From Microcoleus vaginatus PCC 9802 (GTDB lineage Bacteria; Cyanobacteriota; Cyanobacteriia; Cyanobacteriales; Microcoleaceae), in contig CP031740.1 in assembly GCA_022701275.1 (NCBI GenBank), positions 3,607,001 to 3,671,000 of the forward strand: a DNA stretch of 64,000 nt, read 5' to 3'. A program made the position numbers and the translations under genes. Numbering within the stretch: position 1 is the first letter of the stretch; the number at the start of each line of letters is the position of its first letter. This document shows, one piece after another, positions 26,700 through 36,285 of this stretch. Under the pieces are notes generated by a model, which did not search any database, was not told the DNA's origin, and worked only from the letters and a program-made list of their open reading frames with translations.

Positions 26700-28181
26700 A
26701 TGAAAAGGACTAAATTGAGACTGAAAAAAGTAAAGTTATTTCTGCTATCGCTTTGCTTTTTTACTGTTTCACTTGGCACGTTTAATTTGTTACCTTCCTT
26801 TGCGGCGGCCCCCAAACACTACGACGAATTAACATTTCCCCCGCTGGCAGAGATTAAACTGCCTAAATACACTCGCTTCGAGCTGAAAAATGGCATCCGG
26901 GTGTATCTGATGGAAGACCGGGAACTCCCGTTAGTCGGGGGAACGGCGCTATTTCGCACGGGCGAGCGTTTTGAACCTGCCGATAAAATCGGACTGGGAG
27001 GTTTGACGGGAGAAGTGATGCGAACTGGCGGCACGAGTCGGCATACGGCTGATGAATTAAATCAGTTGCTAGAACAGCGCGCAGCTTCGGTAGAAACGGG
27101 GATTGATATTAGTTCCGGCAGCGCTAATTTTAGTGCTTTAGCTGAAGATGTGGAACCCGTGTTTGACTTATTTGCGGAAGTGATTCGGGAGCCAATATTT
27201 GCTCAGGAAAAGTTGGATTTAGCGAAGAACCAAACTCAAGGTGCGATCGCCCGCCGCAATGACGATCCTAACGGTATTACCGGTCGCGAGTTTCAAAAAT
27301 TAATTTACGGCGAGCGCAGTCCTTACGCGCGCACGGTAGAATACAAAACCCTCGCCAATATTTCCCGCGACGATTTGGTGAGTTTCTACCAGAAATATTT
27401 CCATCCCAAGAATATGATTTTGGGTATTTCTGGCGATTTTGATACAGCTAAAATGCGATCGCTCGTCGAGCAAAAATTCGGCAACTGGCAACCGAGTCAA
27501 AGTGCACAAGTACCTGGGCTACCAACGGTATCGCCAGCAAATGGGGGCGGCATATTTTTGGTAAATCAGCCGCAATTAAGTCAAAGTTACGTGCAAATGG
27601 GACATTTGGGCGGAATGCTCAGCAGTCCAGATTACGGTGCTTTGGACGTGATGAATGGGGTTCTCAACGGTTTCGGTGGCCGTTTGTTTAATAACGTGCG
27701 ATCGCGCCAAGGCTTAGCTTATTCAGTATACGCCGCTTGGAGTCCGAGGTTTGACTTTCCGGGGGTGTTTGTCGCAGGAGGCCAAACGCGATCGGATGCC
27801 ACAGTACCGTTTATCCAAGCGATTCGGGCCGAGATCGATCGTATCCGCACCGAACCAATTACCCCGGCAGAATTAGCTTTTGCTAAAGATTCCACCCTAA
27901 ATTCTTTCATCTTCAAATTTGAAAATCCCAGTCAAACTTTGTCGCGATTAATGCGCTACGAATACTACGGTTATCCCGAAGATTTCATTTTTCGCTACCG
28001 CCGCAGCATCGAAGCAGCAACAATTGCCGACGTGCAGCGCGTAGCCCAGACTTACTTGAAACCCGAGAATTTGGTAACATTAGTAGTGGGAAATACGGCG
28101 GCAATTCAACCGCCGTTATCGAGTTTGGGGACTTCGGTAAAAGTGCAATCTGTTGATATCACAATTCCCCCCGCGACTTAA
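26700..28181 (+). CDS. M16 peptidase-like protein, non-catalytic subunit
   Basis: 493 residues with a Sec signal (hydrophobic 13-30, cleavage near FAAAP). It has two M16 halves. At the place of HxxEH the first half reads LTGEVMRTGG, so zinc cannot be bound. The second half keeps the Arg and Tyr features typical of the non-catalytic partner in M16B heterodimers (NNVRSRQGLAYSVYA). It probably forms the chamber with the upstream active subunit. The ATG at 26700 has AGGAG with good spacing. The two genes are 323 bases apart, separated by a repeat tract, so they may use separate promoters. Confidence 0.92.
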   Translation: MKRTKLRLKKVKLFLLSLCFFTVSLGTFNLLPSFAAAPKHYDELTFPPLAEIKLPKYTRFELKNGIRVYLMEDRELPLVGGTALFRTGERFEPADKIGLGGLTGEVMRTGGTSRHTADELNQLLEQRAASVETGIDISSGSANFSALAEDVEPVFDLFAEVIREPIFAQEKLDLAKNQTQGAIARRNDDPNGITGREFQKLIYGERSPYARTVEYKTLANISRDDLVSFYQKYFHPKNMILGISGDFDTAKMRSLVEQKFGNWQPSQSAQVPGLPTVSPANGGGIFLVNQPQLSQSYVQMGHLGGMLSSPDYGALDVMNGVLNGFGGRLFNNVRSRQGLAYSVYAAWSPRFDFPGVFVAGGQTRSDATVPFIQAIRAEIDRIRTEPITPAELAFAKDSTLNSFIFKFENPSQTLSRLMRYEYYGYPEDFIFRYRRSIEAATIADVQRVAQTYLKPENLVTLVVGNTAAIQPPLSSLGTSVKVQSVDITIPPAT

Positions 28182-28211
28182 ATTTATTTGTGATTATGAG
28201 TCGCTGATCCG

Positions 28212-28242
28212 GGTAAGGACACGGCGTTGCCGTGTCCCTACC
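28212..28242 (+). terminator. Intrinsic terminator after the M16 pair
   Basis: Stem GGACACGGC/GCCGTGTCC with a GTT loop, extended by GGTA/TACC, then CTTTTG. It lies 30 bases past the stop, between convergent genes, and could serve both. Confidence 0.75.
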
Positions 28243-28262
28243 TTTTGCCGCACAATCGTCAA

Positions 28263-29654
28263 CTAAAAATCAATACTCAAAGGTGCTCTCGGAAACGGAA
28301 TCACATCCCGAATATTCCCCATTCCCGTCATAAACTGCACTAACCGCTCAAATCCCAGACCAAAGCCAGCGTGAGGCACAGTACCGTAGCGGCGCAAATC
28401 CAAATACCACCACAATTCCTCCTTATTCATACCCTGCGCTTCCATGCGCCGCTCCAACACATCCAGCCTTTCTTCCCGCTGCGAACCGCCGATTATTTCC
28501 CCAATATTAGGAGCCAAAACATCCATTGCTCGCACCGTTTTCTCGTCCTCATTTAAACGCATATAAAATGCTTTAATCCCGACCGGATAATCGCTGACAA
28601 TTGTCGGCTTTTTAAACAAGTCCTCAGCCAAATAACGCTCGTGTTCCGACTGCAAATCTAAACCCCAACTTACGGGAAAATCAAACTTTTTGTCTGCCTT
28701 TTCCAAAAGTGCGATCGCCTCGGTATAAGTAATCCGCTCGAACTGATTATTAATGATATTTTCAGCAGTAGCCAAAACCGTCTTGTCAATGCGCTCATTG
28801 AAAAACTCCATATCTTCCGGGCAACGATCCAAAACGTATTTAAAAATGTACTTTAAAAACGCCTCAGCCAGATCCATATTTCCCTGCAACTCACAGAAAG
28901 CCATCTCCGGTTCAATCATCCAAAACTCAGCCAAATGTCGCGAAGTATTAGAATTTTCCGCTCGGAAAGTCGGCCCGAAAGTGTAAACATTTCCGAAAGC
29001 CAGCGCCATAACTTCCGCTTCCAACTGGCCACTAACTGTTAAATAGGCGCGCTTTCCAAAAAAGTCTTTAGCATAATCAATCTCTTGCGAATCAGTGCGC
29101 GGCACATTCTTTAAATCAAAGTTGGTAACGGCGAACATTTCCCCCGCCCCTTCGCAGTCGCTAGCAGCAATAATCGGAGTATGAACCCACAAAAAACCGC
29201 GTTCTTGAAAAAATTGGTGTACCGCCGCCGAACAAGCATTGCGAACTCGAAAGACAGCACCGTGGGTGTTGGTGCGCGGCCGCAAATGCGCGATTGTCCG
29301 CAAAAATTCAAAGGAATGCCGCTTTTTTTGCAGCGGATAAGTTTGCGGGTCTGCATCACCGTAAACTTGCACTTGTGAAGCTTTCAACTCAATTCGCTGC
29401 CCTTTTGCCGGAGATGCTACCAGCACTCCCGACACTTCTAGAGATGCACCTGTATTCAGTTGTTTCAGTACATTTTCAAAATCTGGCAAATCGGAATTTA
29501 TGACTACTTGCAAGTTAGCCATCGCCGAACCATCGTTGACTTCGACAAAGGCAAATTCTTTCAATTCGCGTTTGGTACGAACCCAGCCTTGAACAGTTAC
29601 AGTTTCGTCGGGTTCACCTGCGCGCAAAATTGCTGCTATTCGTTGATTTGTCAT
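28263..29654 (-). CDS. asnS: Asparaginyl-tRNA synthetase
   Basis: 463 residues. The N-terminal OB-fold anticodon domain (about 1-115) has [12 protein letters not shown]; the class II core has motif 2 [20 protein letters not shown] and motif 3 [12 protein letters not shown], with [14 protein letters not shown] typical of AsnRS rather than AspRS. It charges tRNA-Asn with Asn in the cytoplasm. The ATG at 29654 is preferred over GTG at 29660 because AGGAG sits 5 bases before the ATG but touches the GTG. It stands alone, convergent with the M16 pair. Confidence 0.96.
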   Translation of the reverse strand: MTNQRIAAILRAGEPDETVTVQGWVRTKRELKEFAFVEVNDGSAMANLQVVINSDLPDFENVLKQLNTGASLEVSGVLVASPAKGQRIELKASQVQVYGDADPQTYPLQKKRHSFEFLRTIAHLRPRTNTHGAVFRVRNACSAAVHQFFQERGFLWVHTPIIAASDCEGAGEMFAVTNFDLKNVPRTDSQEIDYAKDFFGKRAYLTVSGQLEAEVMALAFGNVYTFGPTFRAENSNTSRHLAEFWMIEPEMAFCELQGNMDLAEAFLKYIFKYVLDRCPEDMEFFNERIDKTVLATAENIINNQFERITYTEAIALLEKADKKFDFPVSWGLDLQSEHERYLAEDLFKKPTIVSDYPVGIKAFYMRLNEDEKTVRAMDVLAPNIGEIIGGSQREERLDVLERRMEAQGMNKEELWWYLDLRRYGTVPHAGFGLGFERLVQFMTGMGNIRDVIPFPRAPLSIDF

Positions 29655-29724
29655 ATCCACTCCTGTTTATTTAATATTTTGCACCATATTTCTCTCTTTT
29701 CTCTGACTCAGCGTTCTCTGTGGA

Positions 29725-29741
29725 ACAGGCGTCCCGCCTGT
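29725..29741. repeat. Dispersed palindrome (ACAGGCG type)
   Basis: Stem ACAGGCG/CGCCTGT with a TCC loop, 5' of asnS. Relatives occur at 18338-18354 and inside the TpsB gene at 38215-38235. Confidence 0.6.
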
Positions 29742-29785
29742 GAATTTCTGCGGTTCATTAAAAAAATCATAAATCTCAACATAGT

Positions 29786-30151
29786 TCAACCTGCATAGGA
29801 TTTCAAAATCCAACCGAGCAAAATACCGAGTCCCCCAAAGCGAACTGCTTGCCAAAAAGGTTGTTTTATGCTTCCCCAAGAAAACAGGCTGCTTTCTAAA
29901 TTCAACTCGATAGTTTCCAATTCTTGCTCAATTTCCCGCAATTCTTTTTTGAGTTGTGGCAATGGATTTCGGCGTCCCGACTGGCGGATTTCTTCGCGCC
30001 GATGGCCGAGTTCGACTTGGCGCTGTCGATCGACCTGAATTTGAGTGTACCGTTCTTTGACTGCCGCGAGCGAGCGCTCCACTGCTGCGAGCGCTTGAAC
30101 AAACTCGCTTTCTTGCTCTTCCGGATTTAACTCTGACGGCTGTTGAGGCAT
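29786..30151 (-). CDS. Small coiled-coil protein with C-terminal membrane anchor
   Basis: 121 residues from the ATG at 30151 (MPQQPSELN); a TTG seven codons earlier is possible. No family is recognised. Residues about 15-90 are a charged coiled coil (ERYTQIQVDRQRQVELGHRR, ELREIEQELETIELNLE). The last 25 residues contain one hydrophobic segment (VRFGGLGILLGWIL), which would hold the protein in a membrane by its tail. The composition and length look like a real, conserved small protein. It is divergent from the 30381 gene. Confidence 0.7.
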   Translation of the reverse strand: MPQQPSELNPEEQESEFVQALAAVERSLAAVKERYTQIQVDRQRQVELGHRREEIRQSGRRNPLPQLKKELREIEQELETIELNLESSLFSWGSIKQPFWQAVRFGGLGILLGWILKSYAG

Positions 30152-30318
30152 TTGGATCTGCAAACCTGACAATAAAAAAAACCGATTTCCAATTAAGTTG
30201 TTATTATATGCAGTATATTTTCTAAATTAACGAACTCTAGCCAAATAGACATAAGTATAGCAACTTTATCGGCATTGAAAACGTTTTTAATTGCTGAAAC
30301 CATTGATTTTATCGCATT

Positions 30319-30373
30319 TTCCTTCTTCCTTCTTCCTTCTTCCTTCTTCCTTCTTCCTTCTTCCTTCTTCCTT
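30319..30373. repeat. STRR-type heptamer tract (CTTCTTC / GGAAGAA complement)
   Basis: About eight heptamers in the opposite orientation to the 26376 tract, ending 8 bases before the start codon at 30381. The longer open frame here reads through the tract and is spurious. Confidence 0.9.
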
Positions 30374-30380
30374 ACCACCT

Positions 30381-30656
30381 ATGCTTGAAACTACACAAAC
30401 AACCCAAACTGTCAACCTCAACGAGCTGAGCACGGTAGAACTAGCCCAAGCTCTAGCCGCGCGCCTCGCCATCCACGAAAAAGATTGGCACCGCCTCAAA
30501 GCCAACCGTTCCGCCCGGGCCTGCGAGCAAGCTGCGGCCGCTTTGGTCTTTTTGCTCAAAAAACAGCCAGAAGAAGCTCTCCCGCGCTTAAACCAAGCAG
30601 CAGGATGGCTCGATCGATCGATATCTGCTCCTCCCTGTCCCACCCACGGCAAATAA
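30381..30656 (+). CDS. Small conserved cyanobacterial protein, 91 residues
   Basis: The ATG at 30381 is used because the upstream extension is repeat-encoded. The protein is soluble and mostly helical: LSTVELAQALAARLAIHEKD, ACEQAAAALVFLLKK, ALPRLNQAAGWLDRSI, ending in PPCPTHGK. It looks like a small conserved family (possibly DUF6439; I am not sure). Function is unknown. A tandem-repeat tract fills its expected ribosome-binding region. Confidence 0.7.
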   Translation: MLETTQTTQTVNLNELSTVELAQALAARLAIHEKDWHRLKANRSARACEQAAAALVFLLKKQPEEALPRLNQAAGWLDRSISAPPCPTHGK

Positions 30657-30707
30657 TTTTGAGTTTTGAGTCTTGAGTTTTGGCTTGATTAGTCGCTCAA
30701 AAATTAG

Positions 30708-30741
30708 ACAATCGCGCCACTCGAGCGAGCAGCGCGATTGT
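30708..30741. terminator. Bidirectional hairpin
   Basis: 10-bp stem ACAATCGCGC/GCGCGATTGT with a 14-base loop containing CTCGAGCGAG, midway between the convergent 30381 and 30902 genes. The flanks are repeats of GAGTTTT type. Confidence 0.55.
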
Positions 30742-30901
30742 GAGTTCAAAAGATTTATACTTTTTTAACTCAAAACTCACATTTTGCATTATGATCAGCT
30801 ATCAATAGCCAGAACGTTCAAATTCTCACTGCAAACTTCAGCCCGAGAACGAAAAATTTTCCAGGTCTAGCTGAGGTAAAAACTGCTGCCAAATAGCAGT
30901 T

Positions 30902-31390
30902 CTAGCGCAAGCGAGGCAGTCGGTAGCGACCGGTAAGTTCTTTGCACAGCCGTAACTCTGTACCTTGAGAATTCCACTCTACCCGATCGAATATTTGGTA
31001 AAGAATAAACAACCCCCTACCACATTCCTGTTCCACATGAGGTAGTCCAGAGTTATCTGCAACGTCATCTGCTAGGAGATTGTCGCAATCATCGGTATAA
31101 AGGTTACAACTGCAAGGGGCATTAAAGCCAGAACCTTCATCCGATATCACCCACCAATATTGGTTTTGGACGATCGAAAAACGGACTCCAACAGTTTTAC
31201 CGGGGTCTAATTTGTTTCCATGCTTAGCAGCATTTACCAAAGCTTCTTGAAGCCCCAACCGCAATTCTGCTTGCCAGTAATCTGGCACCTCTGCTAGGAG
31301 CAGATCCAAAATAGGACAAAGGTATAGAGTAGAAGCGAAGCTAATCGTAATCCAATTGCGTCCGACGGGACGAGGTGAAATAGCAATCAC
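30902..31390 (-). CDS. Anti-sigma-factor-type ATP-binding protein (RsbW/SpoIIAB-like)
   Basis: 162 residues forming one GHKL ATPase domain without a HisKA part: N box QEALVNAAKHGN, G1 DEGSGFN, G2 ECGRGLFILYQIFD. Such proteins are serine kinases or binders of anti-anti-sigma factors, or partners of PP2C phosphatases in cytoplasmic switch systems. No sigma factor, anti-anti-sigma or phosphatase gene is nearby. A Cys/Asp-rich insert (CSCNLYTDDCDN) stands between G1 and G2, where the family usually has a short loop. The GTG start at 31390 is supported by GGGAG 8 bases upstream. Confidence 0.9.
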   Translation of the reverse strand: MIAISPRPVGRNWITISFASTLYLCPILDLLLAEVPDYWQAELRLGLQEALVNAAKHGNKLDPGKTVGVRFSIVQNQYWWVISDEGSGFNAPCSCNLYTDDCDNLLADDVADNSGLPHVEQECGRGLFILYQIFDRVEWNSQGTELRLCKELTGRYRLPRLR

Positions 31391-32087
31391 TCAGAAAACT
31401 CCCTAACTTTCAGGTGGATAAAGTTCACACCCTGCATAGTTGGCTCCCTAGTATTCAAAATGCTAATTAATTGAGCGGCGCAGCTCTACTTCTATCTTAG
31501 AGTATCAAAGCAATTAAGAACAGCAAACAACGTCACAAAATATTCAGCGATTCTGAGAAACTTCTGCAGAGTTCCATCAGTAATTTTACTTATAACTTCT
31601 CCCAGCCACGAAATTTTTGATTTCAGCTTTTGCCAACTCGTAACGCTTAGGTTCGCTGCATCCCCCAAGCCGTCAACACCTCTTTCACAAACGATCCCCA
31701 CGTTGAAAACCTCGGAAATAACTATAAAAAAGTCGATCCCTTAACGCTCGCCAATCAGGTTCGACCCTCGCCACCAAGCTTTGCATTGATCGCCCCAGAG
31801 CTATCTCTTACCGCCACACAGCACAATCATCATACCTAGGTGTGTTGCAGCCAAAACCCGATATATTTTCCCAAATGCGATCGGGCAAAATATCTCCCAT
31901 TGCTGCGCCCCTCACAAAATCAATATTCGTTACAAAACTTATTAAGCCTGAGTGTGGCAGAGCGGCAGATCCCAATTCGCCGCCATTGACCAATCCTTTG
32001 CTGGCGAAACCCCGGCGCGTTGGTCAAAATTTATAAATCTGAGCGTCGCGATACAATAGTTAAAGTAAATAATTATTTCTTTACATC
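31391..32087. other. About 700 bases without a recognisable gene
   Basis: Only short open frames are present (up to about 69 codons), none with a ribosome-binding site or a known motif. No tRNA fold or strong hairpin was found. It presumably holds the promoters of the divergent anti-sigma-type and hydrolase genes. Confidence 0.5.
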
Positions 32088-32981
32088 ATGCAAACAACCC
32101 CAGCCATCACCACAGCCCCCATAGCCGGCACTTACTGGCAGTGGCGGGGGCATTCAGTATACTACGTTCGATCCAGCGATCGGCATCCAGAACGCCCTCC
32201 CCTGCTGTTAATTCACGGTTTTGGAGCCTCCACAGACCACTGGCGAAAAAATATCAGCGGCCTGAGCAAAGACTTTGAAGTGTGGGCGATCGACCTGATC
32301 GGATTTGGGCGATCGGCAAAACCCGAATTGCAGTACAGCGGCGACCTGTGGCGCGACCAACTCCACGACTTTATTACCAACATCATCGGCCGACCCGCCG
32401 TACTAGCCGGCAACTCCCTCGGAGGCTACGCCGCCTTGTGTGTAGCAGCCCAGCGCCCCGAATCAGCAGCCGGACTGATATTAATCAACAGCGCCGGCCC
32501 CTTCAGCGAACCGCAGCCCGCACCCGAAGCCCCGCCCTTGCAAAAAGCCATATCTGGGGTAGCTAAAACTTTATTTCAGCAAGATTGGGCAAGTTTTCTG
32601 CTGTTCCAGTACGTGCGCCAGCGATCGACAATTCGGAAAACCCTAGAAAAAGTATATCTCGACCAAAGCGCCGTTACAGACCAATTAGTAGAAGAAATAT
32701 ACCTTCCCTCCTGCGATCCCGGTGCCCCCAAAGTATTCGCTTCCGTATTCCGAACACCCCAAGGCGAAAAAATTGACGTATTACTTAGTCAATTAACCTG
32801 CCCGTTGCTAATGCTTTGGGGAGAAGGCGATCCGTGGATGAATTCCACAGAAAGAAGCGCCAAATTTCGCAAATACTATCCGCAGTTGACAGAACACTTT
32901 ATCAAAGCGGGGCACTGTCCCCACGACGAAGTACCAGAACAGATCAACGAACTGATTCGCGCATGGATAATTGACCAATAG
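32088..32981 (+). CDS. Alpha/beta hydrolase
   Basis: 297 residues with a complete alpha/beta-hydrolase core: oxyanion loop HGFGAS (43-48), nucleophile elbow GNSLGG with Ser110, acid Asp248 in WGEGDPWM and His276 in AGHCPHDE. DLIGFGRSAKPELQYSGDLW resembles the pheophytinase/chlorophyll-dephytylase-like branch common in phototrophs, but the substrate cannot be fixed from sequence. It is cytoplasmic, with no signal peptide. It is followed by a G/C hairpin (about 32999-33041). Confidence 0.9.
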   Translation: MQTTPAITTAPIAGTYWQWRGHSVYYVRSSDRHPERPPLLLIHGFGASTDHWRKNISGLSKDFEVWAIDLIGFGRSAKPELQYSGDLWRDQLHDFITNIIGRPAVLAGNSLGGYAALCVAAQRPESAAGLILINSAGPFSEPQPAPEAPPLQKAISGVAKTLFQQDWASFLLFQYVRQRSTIRKTLEKVYLDQSAVTDQLVEEIYLPSCDPGAPKVFASVFRTPQGEKIDVLLSQLTCPLLMLWGEGDPWMNSTERSAKFRKYYPQLTEHFIKAGHCPHDEVPEQINELIRAWIIDQ

Positions 32982-32998
32982 TCGATCGGCACATAAAT

Positions 32999-33041
32999 AA
33001 TTTTCCCCCGGCTATCTCCTCCCTCGGAGAGGGGGGAAATT
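32999..33041 (+). terminator. Terminator-like hairpin after the hydrolase
   Basis: Arms AATTTTCCCCC and GGGGGGAAATT enclose an inner CTCC/GGAG pairing, 18 bases after the stop. Confidence 0.55.
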
Positions 33042-33124
33042 ATCCGATTTGGGGTAAAAATCTATGTATTGTGCCAACACAAACGCGGTTAATTTCTCTC
33101 ACATATTCTGAGGAGACGGAAACA

Positions 33125-34111
33125 ATGACCCGCAAAAAGACTCGCCGCAATTTTATATTGAGCAGTATAGCTGTTGCCAGCAGCATTGCAGGCGCTAAGG
33201 CGATCGAACAGCAGGATCGGGAAATCGCAGCCGCACCCAATAACAAGGCGGCCGCCACAGTAAAAATGCCAGAACGACTGTTAGGCAACACCGGGGTGAA
33301 AGTGCCGATTTTCGGTTTGGGGGGGGCCGGACAAACACCACTGTCGCAGCCGGGAAGAGAAGCAGAAGCAGCGGTGCAAATTGAACGCGCGATCGAACTA
33401 GGCATTCGCTATTTTGACACGGCGGCCGAGTACGGGCCCAGCGAAGAAAACTTAGGCAAAGTTTTGCCACCATATCGATCGCGCCTCTTCTTAGCCACAA
33501 AAACCTCCGCCAGAGACAGAGACGGCGCGTGGAGAGACTTAGAGCGATCGCTCAAAAGATTGAAAACCGATCGACTAGACTTGTGGCAACTCCACCACGT
33601 CTCATTCCCAGCCGAATTAGACCAAATTTTCAGTGCCAAAGGAGCAATAAAGGCGATCGAAGAAGCCAAACAGCAAAAAATAATTCGTTTTTCCGGCATC
33701 ACCGGACACCACGAACCAGCCATTATTGCCGCAGGCTTGGAGCGCTATCCTTTCGACACAACATTAATCTCCCTCAACGCCGCCGAAAAACATCACCCGC
33801 GCTCCTTTGTTACCAGCGCTTTACCAGTTGCCCAAGCCAAAAACATCGGCGTCATAGCCATGAAAATACCTGCTTACGGCAAATTATTTCAGAACGGTGT
33901 TTTAGATGGAATGCACCAAGCAATGGGCTATACGCTTTCACTTCCCGGCGTGCACTGCTGCGTCATCGCCGCCGACTCAGTAAAGCAATTAGAAGAAAAC
34001 TTTAAAGTCGCCCAAGCATTCAAACCCCTGAACAAAACAGAAATGGCAGCACTTGAAAAACGCACCGCCGCCGCTTGGCAAGAAAATACATTTTTCCGAC
34101 AGTGGACTTAA
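33125..34111 (+). CDS. Tat-exported aldo/keto reductase
   Basis: 328 residues from the ATG at 33125 (MTRKKTRRNF); an in-frame ATG at 33071 would bury the signal. A twin-arginine signal (TRRNFILSSIAVASSIAGAKA) implies export of the folded, cofactor-loaded enzyme. The AKR tetrad is present: Asp98, Tyr103 (YFDTAAEYGPSE), Lys126 (LATKTS) and His in LWQLHHV. It should reduce or oxidise a carbonyl/alcohol with NADPH; the substrate is unknown. Export of an NADPH-dependent enzyme is unusual, so a bound cofactor is likely. Confidence 0.9.
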   Translation: MTRKKTRRNFILSSIAVASSIAGAKAIEQQDREIAAAPNNKAAATVKMPERLLGNTGVKVPIFGLGGAGQTPLSQPGREAEAAVQIERAIELGIRYFDTAAEYGPSEENLGKVLPPYRSRLFLATKTSARDRDGAWRDLERSLKRLKTDRLDLWQLHHVSFPAELDQIFSAKGAIKAIEEAKQQKIIRFSGITGHHEPAIIAAGLERYPFDTTLISLNAAEKHHPRSFVTSALPVAQAKNIGVIAMKIPAYGKLFQNGVLDGMHQAMGYTLSLPGVHCCVIAADSVKQLEENFKVAQAFKPLNKTEMAALEKRTAAAWQENTFFRQWT

Positions 34112-34276
34112 ACTCCCAAATCCAAAATCGCCTTTTTCCTCTGTGTTTATTGTGGCGCGCGCGGGACGCCCGTGAGTCATAGTTTTGTATGAAGACTCAA
34201 GTCCTCACTACAAAATTCTAACGGTTATTTTTACTGAACTTGATATCATCTGCGGTGAAAATATTTCAAATCACAA

Positions 34277-34306
34277 AACAAGGCGAGCCAACCAGGTCGC
34301 CTTGTT
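34277..34306 (-). terminator. Hairpin after the 46-residue membrane protein gene
   Basis: 10-bp stem AACAAGGCGA/TCGCCTTGTT with a 10-base loop. Read on the minus strand it is followed by a T-rich stretch, as expected of an intrinsic terminator. Confidence 0.65.
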
Positions 34307-34344
34307 ATATAGCATAAAAAAGGCGATTTGTCAACAGCAAACCG

Positions 34345-34485
34345 CTACTTTTTTTTCCGTTTAGCCTTATCTAACCGCCTGCGATCGCGCCACTCAACAG
34401 AAGTCAAATAAGCGACCCCGCCAGTCACCGTCAGCAGCAGTACAAAGGCCACTAAAACAAGAATATTAGCAATCGAAAATTCCAC
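34345..34485 (-). CDS. 46-residue single-span membrane protein
   Basis: GTG start at 34485 with a purine-rich ribosome site (AGGAAGAGGGG) just upstream, stop at 34345, terminator hairpin 40 bases on. The protein is MEFSIANILVLVAFVLLLTV and then TGGVAYLTSVEWRDRRRLDK with a Lys-rich end: one membrane helix (about 5-27) and a strongly basic cytoplasmic tail. The YLT.VEWRDRR pattern looks like that of small single-span subunits of thylakoid complexes such as NdhP; this match is from memory and weak. The clean signals around it support a real gene. Confidence 0.7.
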   Translation of the reverse strand: MEFSIANILVLVAFVLLLTVTGGVAYLTSVEWRDRRRLDKAKRKKK

Positions 34486-34593
34486 AACCCCTCTTCCTCT
34501 GATTTTACATTTTCAACTTTCGATTTTAGATGAAAAATGTTAACAATTAACAGTTGAATGTTGACGGCTAACTGTTAATTGTTAACACTCGAT

Positions 34594-36285
34594 TCAAACT
34601 GCTGGCAAATCTTCCAAAATTGTAAACCTCACATGATTAATTGCCAGAGTCCCCACGGAAACATCCTCCTTGTTCAAAGGAAGACCGCCGCTCGTGAGAC
34701 TTTGAAACCGAATTCCCTTGCCAATTTCTACGTGATACCAAGCCAAACCCATAAAAAATCGCAAAGGATAAGGGCCTCTGTCTTGAATATCATCAGGATT
34801 AGATTCCATCGGCACCCAGCCAAAACCCGGAATGTAAAATTCCAGCCAAACGTGATTGAAATCTGGCTCCAGCGACACACCTTTTCTGTCAGCAAAAGGC
34901 GGACACTTGTAGCGCCCGATCGTGCGGCAAGCAATCCGGTTCAACCTTGCCAAAGCCAACAACAAGCCCACGTACTCGCCGCAAGAACCGATGCCCCGGC
35001 GTAATACAAGATCGGGAGTGTCAATGTGAGGCCTAATCCCGTAAGAAAGTTGGTCGTAAACAAAATTGCGAATGCTCAGTAACTGCCTCAGAATATTAGT
35101 TTCTGAGCCAATGGCAGCCACAGCAGCCGATCGCACAATCTCCGTATCCATCGCCAAATTGTCATTATCCACCAAATACTTAGCGGCAAACTCTGGGGAC
35201 AGCTTCGGAACCTTTTCGACATCCCGAGGCGACAACTGATACTTAATCGATCGAACTTCTAACAAAGCCTTCCAGCCAAAAATTCGGCGTTCCCCAGGGT
35301 GCAGGCGATCGAACTTAAACACCGCCACACGTTCCCCTTCCTGAATTTCCTCAGTAAAAGGTATTCCGATAGGCGTAACACTCCTTACCTTTTGCCGATG
35401 AGTTTCCGAAGGCAAAGCAATCCGCCATTCCAAATTTTCGATTTCTACCTCATCGAGAGGAGACAGTTCCTCCACATAAGACATTTCCATCAAAAAACCG
35501 TTTGACAGAGCGTAGCGCTCGGCTTCATTGTAGTGAAAATACAAAGGCTGAATAAAAGTGCGATCGCGCTTCGTCACCTGAAAAGGATCTTCCGAATTCG
35601 GGTCATCCCGGATGTAAAGTTCATCCCCGGCATAAGCCACGTACAGAACCTCCTCCCCGGTTTCGGAATCCTTGTGAAAAGCCAAACCAGAAGGCGACTC
35701 AAAGGGAGTCAAAACGCTAAATTTAATCTCCCCAGTTCCCCGTTCCAAACAGTAAACAGTTTGCTCAGTTTTGTCGCAAACCCAAATTTCCTCATCCCGG
35801 ACTGTGATATTTTCCGCCCCAATACCGGGAGCGTAAAACCGAGTAATTTCCCGACCTGTTTTTAGGTCAAAAACCAGAATAGATCCCAATCTTTGGCAAG
35901 TGACATAAAGCGTAGATTTCCAAACAGCAATCCCGTCAGCAGGATAAGGAAGGGAAACAAAATGTTCGGGTTTGAGTTCAGCGATCGCACCGTCCCGAAT
36001 TGCGCCCCGACAGCAACAAATATCCTCATCCCGCGCAAACCAGAGAGTATCTTCCGAAATAGCCAGCCCGGTTGCGCCCGCAAACTTAGCCGTTTGATAA
36101 GGATTCAAAACAGTAGTGTTGTCACTTTCTTTATCGATCTCCAATAGCAGCCCTTCGGCGCGATCGACAGCGAACAACCTATTTCCTAAAAAAGCAATGC
36201 CGTGCAGTGCCAAGACTCCGATGGGTCTTACCATCCGCAGCCCCGAAGGCTGTTTGTCCGAGAGAACAGGTGAATCGAGATTCAT
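34594..36285 (-). CDS. Beta-propeller and transglutaminase-like protein
   Basis: 563 residues from the ATG at 36285 (MNLDSPVLSDKQ). Residues about 20-260 repeat short strands of the kind LHGIAFLGNRLFAV, ATGLAISEDTLWFA and ADGIAVWKSTLYVT, as in NHL/SMP-30-like propellers. The C-terminal half has a transglutaminase-like core with the triad Cys435 (GIGSCGEYVG), His478 (NHVWLEFY) and Asp498 (ESNPDD). It has no signal peptide. Such proteins may be peptidases or amide-forming enzymes; the substrate is unknown. The join of propeller and transglutaminase in one chain is uncommon. It is divergent from the DUF928 gene. Confidence 0.85.
   Translation of the reverse strand: MNLDSPVLSDKQPSGLRMVRPIGVLALHGIAFLGNRLFAVDRAEGLLLEIDKESDNTTVLNPYQTAKFAGATGLAISEDTLWFARDEDICCCRGAIRDGAIAELKPEHFVSLPYPADGIAVWKSTLYVTCQRLGSILVFDLKTGREITRFYAPGIGAENITVRDEEIWVCDKTEQTVYCLERGTGEIKFSVLTPFESPSGLAFHKDSETGEEVLYVAYAGDELYIRDDPNSEDPFQVTKRDRTFIQPLYFHYNEAERYALSNGFLMEMSYVEELSPLDEVEIENLEWRIALPSETHRQKVRSVTPIGIPFTEEIQEGERVAVFKFDRLHPGERRIFGWKALLEVRSIKYQLSPRDVEKVPKLSPEFAAKYLVDNDNLAMDTEIVRSAAVAAIGSETNILRQLLSIRNFVYDQLSYGIRPHIDTPDLVLRRGIGSCGEYVGLLLALARLNRIACRTIGRYKCPPFADRKGVSLEPDFNHVWLEFYIPGFGWVPMESNPDDIQDRGPYPLRFFMGLAWYHVEIGKGIRFQSLTSGGLPLNKEDVSVGTLAINHVRFTILEDLPAV

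Noticed and set aside
30287..30652. Minus-strand open frame of 121 codons
   Set aside because: Shadow of the 30381 gene and of the heptamer tract.
33529..34005. Plus-strand open frame of 158 codons inside the aldo/keto reductase
   Set aside because: Overlaps a gene with a complete catalytic tetrad; composition is that of an out-of-frame read.
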